NCBI RefSeq assembly: GCF_002954325.1
Contig: NZ_MQVX01000001.1
Location: forward strand, 1,615,205-1,679,204
From: Aureicoccus marinus
Lineage (GTDB): Bacteria > Bacteroidota > Bacteroidia > Flavobacteriales > Flavobacteriaceae
DNA: 64,000 nt
Direction of reading: 5' to 3'
A program made the translations under genes and the position numbers. Positions 18,266-27,411 of this stretch are shown one piece after another. A model generated the notes under the pieces. It searched no databases, had not been told where the DNA came from, and saw only the letters and a program-made list of their open reading frames with translations. The stretch's first letter is position 1. Each line of letters opens with the position of its first letter.

Positions 18266-18891
18266 TATGCAAGCAAATTATATTGTTCAACTAATTTGGC
18301 TTTTGCTCTTTTCAGTCTCATTTTGACTGCGCTTTCACCGATTTCAAGTAAGTCGGTTAACTCCTTGATAGAAGCCCCATCCTGATACTTTAAAAGCAGG
18401 AGGGATTTGTTTTCGGGACTCAACTGCTCCATGGCTTCCCCCAGTTTTTGTGCTTTGAGTTCCAGCAGTTGCTCATCCGGAACTTCTTCTGTCATTCGAT
18501 ACTCCTCGGTATCGACTTGTACCGATTTGTCGCTCATCTTTCGACTTTTATTGCGGTTGACGTAGTTGACACAGAAATTGTAAGTGAAGGAATAAAGCCA
18601 GGTCGAAAACTTCGATTTTCCCTGAAAAGACGGTAATTTGATGAACAGCATCAAAAAGACATCCTGGGTCAAATCCTCTGCTTCTGCCTCCGATCGGGCG
18701 AACCCATAACATTTGTTGTACACCCGCTTTGCAAAGCGATCGTACAATTTGCCGAACAGATCAGTATCGCGCTTCTCTACGATTCGCGCAACCAACTCTT
18801 CGTCTGTCCATTTTGCGGTTGGGTCGTTTCTCTCTGGCAAGGCTTTACCTCCGTTTACCAAAATGAGAAACAGTTTCTTTAAAAAAGTCAC
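18265..18891 (-). CDS. ECF-family RNA polymerase sigma factor
   Basis: A 208-residue sigma factor. Region 2: EAEDLTQDVFLMLFIKLPSF and KFSTWLYSFTYNFCVNYVNR. Region 4: SLLLLKYQDGASIKELTDLL followed by GESAVKMRLKRAKAKL. An unusual hydrophobic N-terminal stretch (TFLKKLFLILVNGG) precedes region 2. It is the first gene of an operon with a 72-residue protein and an MscS channel, and is the third ECF sigma in this window. That it controls its own operon, perhaps in osmotic or envelope stress, is inference from gene order. Confidence 0.92.
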   Translation of the reverse strand: MTFLKKLFLILVNGGKALPERNDPTAKWTDEELVARIVEKRDTDLFGKLYDRFAKRVYNKCYGFARSEAEAEDLTQDVFLMLFIKLPSFQGKSKFSTWLYSFTYNFCVNYVNRNKSRKMSDKSVQVDTEEYRMTEEVPDEQLLELKAQKLGEAMEQLSPENKSLLLLKYQDGASIKELTDLLEIGESAVKMRLKRAKAKLVEQYNLLA

Positions 18892-18987
18892 TTTAATGGT
18901 TGCTAGCAGTTGCTTGCGTGAAGATACAACCGACGAGCAGTCGCTTGAAAAGCCGTATTTTTACTTATCAATAAAGCTATCAACCTT

Positions 18988-19671
18988 ATGAAGTCTTCTA
19001 CCTCGTTTTTTACCGCCACTCTGCTGCTTTTTCTTTTTGCTCAATGTAAGCCTAAAGCAGAGGAACCCGCAGAACCGGTAGAACCCCAAACCGTACCAGA
19101 ACAAATCGCTCTCGCCCACGGTTATGACAACTGGAAATCGGTTGAAAAGTTGAGTTTTTCTTTCAATTTCGAGGGTGGAAACCGCACTTTTAAACGCAGC
19201 TGGGTCTGGGAACCCAAAACCAATATGGTGGAAATGCAAATGGATACCGTACAAGTTAGGTACGACCGAAAAGTAGCCTTGGACTCCATAAATATGCGAT
19301 ACGATCGCGGTTTTATCAACGATCGCTATTGGCTCCTACTCCCCTTCAATTTAATATGGGACAAGGAAGGCTATACCTACGAAAATAAAGAGAAGCAATT
19401 GGCGCCCATTTCTGCAGACACTTTGAACTGCCTAACCATTGTATACAAGTCAGAGGGAGGATATACCCCGGGAGACGCCTATGACATCTTCTACGATAAG
19501 GAATTCATCATCAGGGAATGGGCCTTTAGAAGAGGAAATCAAGAAGAGGTCAGCCTGGTCAGCACTTGGGAAGACTACCAGGACAAAGGAGGCCTAAAGT
19601 TGGTGACCAACCACAACTACCCCAATGGTAATCGTCTATTTGTAGCGGACCTCGAGGTCACAACGGAGTAG
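18988..19671 (+). CDS. Lipoprotein, unknown function
   Basis: A 227-residue predicted lipoprotein: signal sequence with lipobox FAQC (Cys20), then a short acidic Glu/Pro linker (EEPAEPVEPQTVPEQ) and a beta-rich domain with many Trp and Tyr. The layout suggests an outer-membrane-anchored domain of the LolA/LolB-like barrel type, but I cannot prove it. It stands alone between the divergent sigma operon and the convergent MFS gene (3-base gap between the stops). Confidence 0.75.
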   Translation: MKSSTSFFTATLLLFLFAQCKPKAEEPAEPVEPQTVPEQIALAHGYDNWKSVEKLSFSFNFEGGNRTFKRSWVWEPKTNMVEMQMDTVQVRYDRKVALDSINMRYDRGFINDRYWLLLPFNLIWDKEGYTYENKEKQLAPISADTLNCLTIVYKSEGGYTPGDAYDIFYDKEFIIREWAFRRGNQEEVSLVSTWEDYQDKGGLKLVTNHNYPNGNRLFVADLEVTTE

Positions 19672-19673
19672 AA

Positions 19674-20821
19674 CTACTTTTTGGTTGCCTGCATGCGTAA
19701 GCTAAGCAGGAGAATAAGCGCTGTGATACCTAAAAGGGTGGCAAAAGTAGCATTTAATGAATAGAACTCTGCGATAAAGCCAAGTAGTACAGGTCCAAGC
19801 ATAAATCCAGTATACCCTGATCCCGCAATAAAAGAAATGCCCTGAGCAGAATCCACACCGGGCACCTTTCCGCCTATTCTAAATAGTTCGGGTACCATCA
19901 CGGAGTAACCCAGTCCGGTAAGTGCAAAACCTATCAAAGCCCACAAGGTTACCCCAGACAAAACCAAGGCAAAACCAAGGATGGCAATGACCGCACCCAA
20001 AGCCAGCAGGCGATAGGATCCCATTCTTTGACTAATTCCATCTCCCAGGAAACGACCTAAGGTCATGGCGACAGAAAAAGCCAAAAAACCACTTCCAATT
20101 AGGCCGGCTCGGGCCAGGGTGACCTCCTTGAGGTAAAGACTACTCCAATCGATAATAGCCCCTTCACTTCCCATGGCCACAAAGGCGATTAGTGAAAGTA
20201 GAAACAAAGGTTTAAGAAGGTTCCAGTCCCACCCTTTTTTTTCAATTGGTGGAGCCTTGATCTGGCGGTAGTGTTTAAAGAGAAAAAGATTAATGACCAA
20301 CACAATCACAACCGAGATCCCCATATGCAAAGGTGGGTTATCGATTTTGGCACCAAAAAACTCCCCAAACCCACCAGTACGCCTCCAAGGCTAAAAAAAC
20401 CATGGGCTGCTGACATAATGTGTTTTTTGTCTTTGATTTCAATTTCAGAAACCAGGGTATTCATGGCGATATCCGTGAAGCCATTTCCCAATCCCAGTAA
20501 GAATAGCGAAATACACAAGCTCCAATAGCCCGGCGCAATAAGTGGAAATAGTGCAAACACGCTACAGAGGTAAACCCCAATTTCTGTACTGCGTCCAACA
20601 CCAATGCGATTGATGATTCTGGACGCAAAAGGAAAGACAGTAAATACTCCGAGAGACAAACAGAAGATCGCTACACCGAGCTCGGCCTTGTCAATCCCCA
20701 ACTTATCCTGTACATAGGGAATATAGATGGCCCAGGTACCAAACCACACATTTAAGCTTACAAATACCCAGGACGGAGCAAAGTAGCGGACATTCCCAAG
20801 AATTAGAGCGAGAGACTTCAT
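19674..20821 (-). CDS. MFS transporter (YbjJ-like), frameshifted
   Basis: About 382 residues once the frame is restored, with some twelve hydrophobic segments. The N-terminal half starts MKSLALILGNVRYFAPSWVF and contains LFLLGLGNGFTDIAMNTLVS, typical of the YbjJ/FucP-like branch of the major facilitator superfamily. One A is missing from a run of A (plus strand 20344-20347): after GSFLVPK the frame should continue as IDNPPLHMGISVVIV, exactly what the downstream frame encodes. Substrate unknown. It lies 15 bases downstream of kynU on the same strand, so a kynurenine or tryptophan-related substrate is possible but unproven. Confidence 0.85.
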
Positions 20822-20836
20822 AAGCTCGATTGCCGG

Positions 20837-22111
20837 CTAAATTAAAACCTGTTGCTGAATTCCAGCGTAGAGTATTTCGGAGAAACGAAAGATATCTTCA
20901 TGAGAGTTGTAAAAGGGGGCCGGAGCCAATCGAATAACATTCGGTTCACGCCAATCCACGATCACTCCATTCTTCATCAAGTAATCAAAAAGAGAACGCC
21001 CTTCCCCGTGCAAAAAGACGGATAGCTGCGAGCCTCGAGCTTCCTTAGGGGTAATGATCTCAAAACGACTCTCCACCTTTTCATCAACGGTCTTCAACAC
21101 AAACTCCAAGAAGGCCACCAGCGACTTTTGTTTTGCAATCAGTTTAGGCATCCCCACTTCATCGAACATCGCCAAGGAAGCGAGATAAGGTGCCACACTC
21201 AGTACCGGAGGGTTACTTAACTGCCAGGCATCGGCGGTCGGAATCGGATCAAACTCAGGAGTCATCATAAATCGGGTCTCCTTTTTGGTCCCCCACCAAC
21301 CTTCTAATCGCGGGATGTCTTTTTTGTTCAAATGGCGCTGATGCACAAAGGCTCCTGAGGCGTTACCCGGACCGCTGTTCATGTATTTATAGCTACACCA
21401 GGCCGCAAAGTCTGCGCCCCAGTCGTGAAGAGACAATTCCACATTCCCCGCAGCATGGGCTAAATCCCAACCCACAAAGGCACCTGCCTTGTGGCCCGCC
21501 GCTGTGATGGTTTTCATATCAAATACCTGCCCATTGTAATAATTGAGTCCTCCAATAAAGACCAATGCCAATTCATCGGCATGCTCCTCAATGGCCTCCA
21601 CAAAATCTTCCGTATGCCAATGGTGTTCCCCTTCCCTTTTCTTCACCTCAATCAGGTGATCTTCGGGTTTAAGGCCATGCCAGCGCAACTGGCTTTGTAA
21701 CATGTACTGATCCGATGGAAAGGCCTTTTCTTCACACAAGATTTTGGTTCTCTTTCCTTCAGGACGGTAAAAGGAAACCAACAACAGATGCAGATTGACC
21801 GTCAGGGTATTCATGACAGTCACCTCCTCAGGTTTCGCACCAACGACTTTGGCCAAAGGTTCTGCCAACCGCTCGTGATAATCCCACCAGGGCTTATCAG
21901 CATAAAAATGGCCCTCTACAGCGTGCCGAGACCAATCATCCATGACCTCCTGTATATAAGCCGCACTTCTTTTGGGTTGCAAGCCGAGTGAGTTCCCAGT
22001 AAAATAGACCACATTCTGGCCTTGGTGTTGGGGAAAAAGAAATTGATCGCGGTACGATTTCAGAGGATCCTGCTGATCCAACTTACGCGCATAGTCCAAG
22101 GAGTATTCCAT
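20837..22111 (-). CDS. kynU: Kynureninase
   Basis: A PLP enzyme that cleaves kynurenine or 3-hydroxykynurenine to (3-hydroxy)anthranilate and alanine. I start it at ATG 22111 (MEYSLDYARKLDQQDPL); a longer frame upstream overlaps nothing useful. The Schiff-base lysine lies in FAAWCSYKYMNSGPGN. VGWDLAHAAGNVELSLHDWG holds the Asp that contacts PLP, and the C-terminal REPNVIRLAPAPFYNS is typical. About 424 residues, normal length. With kmo on the same strand it supplies two successive steps toward quinolinate and NAD. Confidence 0.95.
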   Translation of the reverse strand: MEYSLDYARKLDQQDPLKSYRDQFLFPQHQGQNVVYFTGNSLGLQPKRSAAYIQEVMDDWSRHAVEGHFYADKPWWDYHERLAEPLAKVVGAKPEEVTVMNTLTVNLHLLLVSFYRPEGKRTKILCEEKAFPSDQYMLQSQLRWHGLKPEDHLIEVKKREGEHHWHTEDFVEAIEEHADELALVFIGGLNYYNGQVFDMKTITAAGHKAGAFVGWDLAHAAGNVELSLHDWGADFAAWCSYKYMNSGPGNASGAFVHQRHLNKKDIPRLEGWWGTKKETRFMMTPEFDPIPTADAWQLSNPPVLSVAPYLASLAMFDEVGMPKLIAKQKSLVAFLEFVLKTVDEKVESRFEIITPKEARGSQLSVFLHGEGRSLFDYLMKNGVIVDWREPNVIRLAPAPFYNSHEDIFRFSEILYAGIQQQVLI

Positions 22112-22141
22112 TGCAGCAAATTGGTTTCTGCAAAAATACAA

Positions 22142-22630
22142 CTACTTCTCGCTTTCATTACGAGGCAGTCGCATCTCGATGATATGGGAAGTGAATCCCG
22201 CCTTCTCATAAGCCCTTACGGCCGATTGGTTTCCGGAGTATACGGTTAAGCGAACTTCGAATAATTGTTGACTGCGACACCATTGTACAAGTTCGTCTAC
22301 CAACAATTTATTGATTCCCTGACCACGGTGCGAAGGACGGGTGTACATAAATCCCAAAAAACCGTGTTCACTATGATCCAAATACGCCCTAGACTTCCAT
22401 CTTCGGGCCATCCCTGAAGCCACTAACTGTTCATTCACCTCCGCCACTAAAACACAGGCATCTTGACTATAAATCAACTCATCCAAAGGATAGTAATGAA
22501 TAGGATCTGGTGCGATCGTCGGATCAAAGGGACGTTCATCTCGGATAATTCCCTGTTCAAATTCCAGAAGAACGGGCAGGTCTTCTTTTTTTGCCCGGCG
22601 AATTTTGACATCGTTTAGCGCTGTTCTCAT
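22142..22630 (-). CDS. GNAT-family N-acetyltransferase
   Basis: About 162 residues from ATG 22630 (MRTALNDVKIRRA). A longer frame starting at 22666 would overlap the divergent gene and its promoter element, so I reject it. The acetyl-CoA loop is visible as MYTRPSHRGQGINKLLVDEL, and the C-terminal VYSGNQSAVRAYEKAGFTS is the usual GNAT strand and helix. The substrate is unknown. It lies 30 bases upstream of kynU on the same strand. Confidence 0.87.
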   Translation of the reverse strand: MRTALNDVKIRRAKKEDLPVLLEFEQGIIRDERPFDPTIAPDPIHYYPLDELIYSQDACVLVAEVNEQLVASGMARRWKSRAYLDHSEHGFLGFMYTRPSHRGQGINKLLVDELVQWCRSQQLFEVRLTVYSGNQSAVRAYEKAGFTSHIIEMRLPRNESEK

Positions 22631-22644
22631 GCCCCCAATTATAG

Positions 22645-22652
22645 TAATTTTG
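22645..22652 (+). promoter_or_regulatory. -7 element TAATTTTG before the O-methyltransferase
   Basis: A TAnnTTTG match ending 8 bases before the ATG at 22661; predicted transcription starts at or just before the start codon. Confidence 0.45.
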
Positions 22653-22660
22653 CGACTATC

Positions 22661-23305
22661 ATGCATTTTCTTTCTCCGGCACTCGAACAGTACATCACGG
22701 ATCTGGCAGAAGACGAACCGGTCTTGCTTCAGGAACTAAGACGCGAAACCCACATCAAAGTGGTTCAACCCCGTATGCTCACCGGGCATTACCAAGGCCG
22801 GTTGTTGAGTATTCTCTCTAAACTATTTCGCCCAAAACGTATTCTGGAAATTGGAACCTATACGGGCTACTCCGCTTTATGCCTCGCCGAAGGACTCGCC
22901 CCTCAAGGGGAATTGCACACCATCGAGATCAATGAAGAACTGCAGCCCATTCAAAACAAGTATTTTGAGCGCAGTTACTACCGAAGTTCCATTGTACAAC
23001 ATGTGGGATCGGCTTTGGAAGTTCTACCGGCTTTAGAGCCTTCCTTTGACTTGGTTTTTATCGATGCCAAAAAGGTGGAATACCCTGATTACTATACGGC
23101 AGTACTTCCCCTCTTAAAACAGGGTTCTATCATTCTTTCTGATAATATTCTCTGGTCCGGTAAAGTGGCTGAAGAGGTACCCGAAGTGGACAAAGCGACC
23201 AAGGCTTTGCAACGCTACAACAAAATGCTTAAAGATGATCCTCGGGTCGAATCGATCATACTTCCGGTAAGGGATGGATTAAGTTTGAGTAGAGTCGTGG
23301 GCTGA
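22661..23305 (+). CDS. Class I SAM-dependent O-methyltransferase
   Basis: A 214-residue enzyme of the caffeoyl-CoA/catechol O-methyltransferase family. The SAM motif is ILEIGTYTGYSALCLAEGL; the metal and catalytic residues lie in LVFIDAKKVEYPDYY and SIILSDNILWSGKV. The bacterial members methylate small phenolic or other hydroxylated compounds; the substrate here is unknown. It ends one base before the convergent tatA gene. Confidence 0.9.
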   Translation: MHFLSPALEQYITDLAEDEPVLLQELRRETHIKVVQPRMLTGHYQGRLLSILSKLFRPKRILEIGTYTGYSALCLAEGLAPQGELHTIEINEELQPIQNKYFERSYYRSSIVQHVGSALEVLPALEPSFDLVFIDAKKVEYPDYYTAVLPLLKQGSIILSDNILWSGKVAEEVPEVDKATKALQRYNKMLKDDPRVESIILPVRDGLSLSRVVG

Positions 23306-23578
23306 CTAGCTTCTTTTGATGGTCCCGGTGACCTCTTCCACGTTCTTTTTAACCTCGTTAATTTCTTTTTGGATACCGTCAGTCAATTCGGTATCAATGC
23401 CGTGTTGTTCAGCACTTTTGGTGATTTCTCTCTTGATGTCATCCGTAGCATCACGCAGTTGTCTCATCCCTTTGCCCATACCCCGGGCCACCTCTGGTAG
23501 TTTATCGGAACCGAAAACCAGGACCACGATAAAAAGGACAAAAAAGATCTCAGCTCCGCTGATGAATAATGATACCAT
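23306..23578 (-). CDS. tatA: Sec-independent protein translocase TatA-like
   Basis: About 90 residues from ATG 23578 (MVSLFISGAEIFFVLF). One N-terminal transmembrane helix (AEIFFVLFIVVLVFGSDKLP) is followed by the amphipathic helix (EVARGMGKGMRQLRDATDDI) and a charged tail. This is the TatA/TatB plan: it forms the protein-conducting element of the twin-arginine pathway for folded proteins. The conserved Glu before the helix and the FGSDKLPE hinge favour TatA. A likely Tat substrate (VanY-type peptidase with KRRDF) is encoded at 32319. Confidence 0.9.
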   Translation of the reverse strand: MVSLFISGAEIFFVLFIVVLVFGSDKLPEVARGMGKGMRQLRDATDDIKREITKSAEQHGIDTELTDGIQKEINEVKKNVEEVTGTIKRS

Positions 23579-23620
23579 AAAGTAAAAATACAAATAGAAA
23601 CCGGCTCTGCCTAAAACAAA

Positions 23621-23650
23621 AAAGGACCTCCGTGAAGAGGTCCTTTTGTT
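23621..23650 (-). terminator. Terminator after the M1 peptidase gene
   Basis: A 10-bp stem: AAAGGACCTC (23621-23630) with GAGGTCCTTT (23637-23646), flanked by A and T runs so it can act on both strands. It lies just past the M1 peptidase stop on the minus strand. Confidence 0.8.
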
Positions 23651-23668
23651 TTGTATTGAAAAAGGAGA

Positions 23669-25981
23669 TTACTTTCCTTTTACACCTTCTTTGAACTTGT
23701 CAAAATCAGACTCTTTCTCTTCTTTTGGCCAAGAGTTGTTGGTGGTATCGATATCTGCTGTTTCCAGTTTTGGATCGACAACGATTCCAACGAGTTCTTT
23801 CTGAGAAGCAACTACTCTGCGTACTTCTGCATCGTTCTTTCTCCAAATCTCTGGAGGGAAACGCTTGATCTCAGAAGTTCCGTCAGCATAGGTCAACTCA
23901 ACGATAAGCGGCATTGGAATTCCTCCCGGCTTATCAAAAGTGATTTCGTAGAAATACTTTGGCTCTTTAACCTGAGCACGCTCTTCAGCCGTCATATTGT
24001 CCATCATAAACTCCTTCAAGTTAGCAGAAGCTTCTGTTGGAGACTTGCCTTTAAGAGATTCATTGAAGTCTTCGCTACCTTCTTCAGCCAAGAATACCAA
24101 TGGAGGAAGGTCGTTCAAGGTCAGGTTACGTGCTTCCATGTACTCCTTCATCTGAGCGTTTGGCTCGCTAGAGACGTAGTATTTCTTCACTCCTTTTACC
24201 CCGATATCGACGTAATCCGTAGTATAGAACCATCCTCTCCAGAACCAATCCAAATCAACGGCAGAAGCATCCTCCATGGTGCGGAAGAAATCTTCCGGAG
24301 TCGGATGCTTGAACTTCCAGCGTTGAGAGTAGGTTTTGAAAGCGTGATCAAACAATTCGCGGCCCATAACTGTCTCACGAAGAATGTTCAAGGCTGTTGC
24401 AGGCTTTCCGTATGCATTTGGCCCTAGACTGTAAACGTTTTCAGGGTTAGACATGATCGGTGCGATGTAGTCTTGGTCTCCTGACATATAAGGCACAATC
24501 TTAGCCGGCTCACCACGACGAGAAGGGTACTTCTCATTAGGTGCAATAATCTCAGGATAAGCCTCCCCAAATTCTTGCTCAGCGATGTACTGCATGAAGG
24601 TATCTAATCCTTCATCCATCCATCCCCACTGGCGCTCATCAGAGTTCACGATCATAGGAAAGAAGTTGTGACCCACTTCGTGAATAATCACACTGATCAT
24701 TCCGTACTTCACTCGGTCAGAGTAGGTACCATCAGGATTTGGACGTCCGTAATTCCAGCAGATCATAGGGTACTCCATCCCTTGATTCTTGGCGTGTACA
24801 GAGATCGCCTTGTGGTAAGGGTAGTCGAAAGTATGATCAGAATAAGACTTCAAAGTGCTGGCAACAGCAACCGTTGAGTAATCCTCCCATAGCGGGTTAC
24901 CTTCTTTCGGGTACATAGAAACAGCCATCACGTCGCGGTTGCCAATTTTAACCGCCATCATGTCCCAGATAAACTTTCTGGAACTCGCGAAACCAAAGTC
25001 ACGAACGTTGTTCGCAACAAACTTCCACGTCTTTGTTTTTGTGGACTTGTTCTTTTCTGCTGCTTCAGCCTCGGCTTGATTAACGATCAAAACAGGCTTG
25101 TCATAGGTCTTCTTCGCCTGGTTGTAGCGCTTCATCATTTCACGACTAAAAACTTCTTTTCGGTTTTGAAGAACCCCTGTTGCGTCCAAAACGTGATCTG
25201 AAGGAACCGTGATATCTACTTCGTAGTTACCGAATGGAAGAGCAAACTCTCCACTTCCCCAGAACTGGTGGTTCTGCCATCCTTCTACATCGCTGTATAC
25301 CGCCATTCTTGGGAAGAATTGAGCGATGACATAGGCGCGATTCCCATCAGCAGGGAAGTACTCGAATCCTGAACGGGCACGGTTTACCGTGTGGTCAGGA
25401 ATGTTGTACCACCACTTGATGCTAAAAGAAACATTCTCTCCACTCTTCAATGGTTGAGGAATGTTGATACGCATCATGGTTTGGTTAATGGTGTACGACA
25501 AGGAGCTGCCTTTAGCGTCTTTGACGTAATCAATGTTGAATCCACCATCAAATGGCTCCGTTACATAGGTCTGAGCGAAGTTACCCGCGGTGTACGCAAA
25601 GCTCACCCCGTTCCCGTTGCGCAAGGGAGACTTGGAATCCTTTGCACGTACGTTTTGATCCAATTGAACCCAAAGGAACTCCAGGTCGTCTGGTGAATTG
25701 TTGAAATAGGTAATTGTTTCTTCCCCGTAAATGCGGGCATTTTCATCATCCAATCGGATGTTCATTTTGTAGTCCGCCTGCTGTTGGTAGTAATCAGGTC
25801 CTGGCGCACCTGAAGCAGATCGGTAGGTATTTGGAGTGCTGAACTCCTCATACAGTTGTTTAAATCGGCTTTGGTTGACATGTCCGGGTTTGCGCTCTTC
25901 TTTTTCTTCAGCTTCCTGAGCCACAAGGCCAGTCGCGAAAAGCATAAACACCGCACTAAAAAGATAAGTAATCCTCTTCAT
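23669..25981 (-). CDS. M1-family metallopeptidase (secreted aminopeptidase-like)
   Basis: A 770-residue protein with a signal peptide (ending TGLVAQ). An N-terminal beta domain typical of M1 enzymes is followed by the gluzincin site: His434-Glu435-x-x-His438 (HEVGHNFFP), and the third ligand Glu in WGWMDEGLDTFMQY. The GAMEN exopeptidase motif is not obvious, so strict aminopeptidase activity is uncertain. The C-terminus is charged (SWPKEEKESDFDKFKEGVKG). It is the last gene of a leftward cluster with DUF6702 and carboxypeptidase-like-domain genes. Confidence 0.9.
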   Translation of the reverse strand: MKRITYLFSAVFMLFATGLVAQEAEEKEERKPGHVNQSRFKQLYEEFSTPNTYRSASGAPGPDYYQQQADYKMNIRLDDENARIYGEETITYFNNSPDDLEFLWVQLDQNVRAKDSKSPLRNGNGVSFAYTAGNFAQTYVTEPFDGGFNIDYVKDAKGSSLSYTINQTMMRINIPQPLKSGENVSFSIKWWYNIPDHTVNRARSGFEYFPADGNRAYVIAQFFPRMAVYSDVEGWQNHQFWGSGEFALPFGNYEVDITVPSDHVLDATGVLQNRKEVFSREMMKRYNQAKKTYDKPVLIVNQAEAEAAEKNKSTKTKTWKFVANNVRDFGFASSRKFIWDMMAVKIGNRDVMAVSMYPKEGNPLWEDYSTVAVASTLKSYSDHTFDYPYHKAISVHAKNQGMEYPMICWNYGRPNPDGTYSDRVKYGMISVIIHEVGHNFFPMIVNSDERQWGWMDEGLDTFMQYIAEQEFGEAYPEIIAPNEKYPSRRGEPAKIVPYMSGDQDYIAPIMSNPENVYSLGPNAYGKPATALNILRETVMGRELFDHAFKTYSQRWKFKHPTPEDFFRTMEDASAVDLDWFWRGWFYTTDYVDIGVKGVKKYYVSSEPNAQMKEYMEARNLTLNDLPPLVFLAEEGSEDFNESLKGKSPTEASANLKEFMMDNMTAEERAQVKEPKYFYEITFDKPGGIPMPLIVELTYADGTSEIKRFPPEIWRKNDAEVRRVVASQKELVGIVVDPKLETADIDTTNNSWPKEEKESDFDKFKEGVKGK

Positions 25982-26040
25982 AATTTTAGTTGATGAATTA
26001 TTGGGTTAAATTATTGTTTTTTGTCCTGAAACCTCCCTAT

Positions 26041-26577
26041 TTACGGGAAGTTTAACATTCCTTTATTATTTCCTCGGATCAGGACATAGCTCTTCTTTTT
26101 TCCACGCATAACCACGTGAACGATGTTCTTTTGTTCCTCAAATAAATCGTTGAGAAGATCGCATTCCACCGCTATGGATTTTGCTGTTTTTAAACCGGAT
26201 TTAGGAACCTCCATATAGAGGACCACCTGATCGTATTCAAAGCGCTTTCCCAAATAATCATAGGAGACTAATTCTCCATTGATTCGGATGACCATCTTCG
26301 CCTTGAGGTACTTGATCAGGTACTCCTTCGCCAACGGGTTTTCTTGGCTTGTATCTAGACCGGCATCAATTCCATAGCGCTCTTCCAAGAGTTTTTCTAA
26401 ATCATCAATAAAAATTCGCGTGGTGATCTGAAGCTCGTCCGTCGAGGCTTTATGTTCCATCCGTGTCACACTGACATAAAACTTATGGCTAAGGTCCTCT
26501 TCGAAGTCCGAAACAGAAAGATTCGAGGGAAAAAGGCCAAGGAAGAAAAAACCGATAAGTGCAATCTCCTTCATCAT
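26041..26577 (-). CDS. DUF6702 family protein
   Basis: A 178-residue secreted protein (signal peptide, then HKFYVSVTRMEHKASTDELQ and ITTRIFIDDLEKLLEERYG). These features match DUF6702, a Bacteroidota family of unknown function usually found next to an M1 peptidase and carboxypeptidase-like proteins, as here. Predicted beta-rich periplasmic domain; no catalytic residues stand out. Identification is from memory of the family pattern. Confidence 0.8.
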   Translation of the reverse strand: MMKEIALIGFFFLGLFPSNLSVSDFEEDLSHKFYVSVTRMEHKASTDELQITTRIFIDDLEKLLEERYGIDAGLDTSQENPLAKEYLIKYLKAKMVIRINGELVSYDYLGKRFEYDQVVLYMEVPKSGLKTAKSIAVECDLLNDLFEEQKNIVHVVMRGKKKSYVLIRGNNKGMLNFP

Positions 26578-26619
26578 GTAGGGTGTTTTTTGACTTTTAA
26601 GGCAAGGGTCATGCCAGAT

Positions 26620-27411
26620 TTACTCCGGATCCTCAGGGCTTTGGGCGTTGGCCAAATAAAGCTGAGCTCTTCCCTTCATATATTCCCAGATTCTCAGGCG
26701 GTCAAGACGATCGACCTCGGCCTGAAAAACGGTGTCTATCTCGCAATAGTACATAAAATCATCAATCTTTTCGGTAGGGATTTTCAATTCCCTGACAAAG
26801 AGGGAGTCCGCATAAAATGCCCGAACTCTTTGGGTACGTTCGTAGGTTTGCCTTAACTGCAAATTGCGTTTGAGTCGTTTTGTTCTTCCAGTGATCGCAT
26901 TGAGTATGGGATTTAAGGGCACAAGACCCGATCCGGTAGTGGCTTCTTGTATCTTTCTTTCTTCCTGTGTGATGATGCGAATACCGGCATTGGGCAAGCC
27001 TAAACTCTTGGCACTAGGGGGTGCTTCCGGTTCTACTGCCGCCGCATCCGAACCCAGGTTTCCGCTCAGATTATAAGGCTGAACCACCACTTCGTCCAAT
27101 TCGTTCACGAAGGCTTCCATGGGTATTCGAACAAAAGAAGAATTGAAGAGGTAATCTTCGACAATCACTTGCTTGACTTTGTACTGAACGGCACTGAAGA
27201 CCAGGGTATCCTGCTGGCGGACCTGAATAGAAAAACGACCACTTACATCGGTAATCGTTCCCTGTAAACTCCGTTTGTTTAATACCGTGATCCCGGAACA
27301 ATCCGCATCAGGACAGCTGACCTCCCCACTCAGGGTTTTAACCCGGTTTTGAGCGATTAGGACCCCTGTAAAAAGGAATAGACAGGTGAAATACCTACTT
27401 GTTCTCTTCAT
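26620..27411 (-). CDS. Carboxypeptidase-like regulatory domain protein
   Basis: A 263-residue secreted protein: signal peptide (ending VLIAQ), then a carboxypeptidase-D-like regulatory beta-sandwich (SLQGTITDVSGRFSIQVRQQ, DTLVFSAVQYKVKQ), a Pro/Ala linker (AVEPEAPPSAKSLGLPNAG), and a helical C-terminal region. The N-terminal domain is the kind used as a plug or adaptor in TonB-linked outer-membrane proteins, but no barrel follows. It overlaps its upstream paralogue by 17 bases; both share the same design. Confidence 0.82.
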   Translation of the reverse strand: MKRTSRYFTCLFLFTGVLIAQNRVKTLSGEVSCPDADCSGITVLNKRSLQGTITDVSGRFSIQVRQQDTLVFSAVQYKVKQVIVEDYLFNSSFVRIPMEAFVNELDEVVVQPYNLSGNLGSDAAAVEPEAPPSAKSLGLPNAGIRIITQEERKIQEATTGSGLVPLNPILNAITGRTKRLKRNLQLRQTYERTQRVRAFYADSLFVRELKIPTEKIDDFMYYCEIDTVFQAEVDRLDRLRIWEYMKGRAQLYLANAQSPEDPE

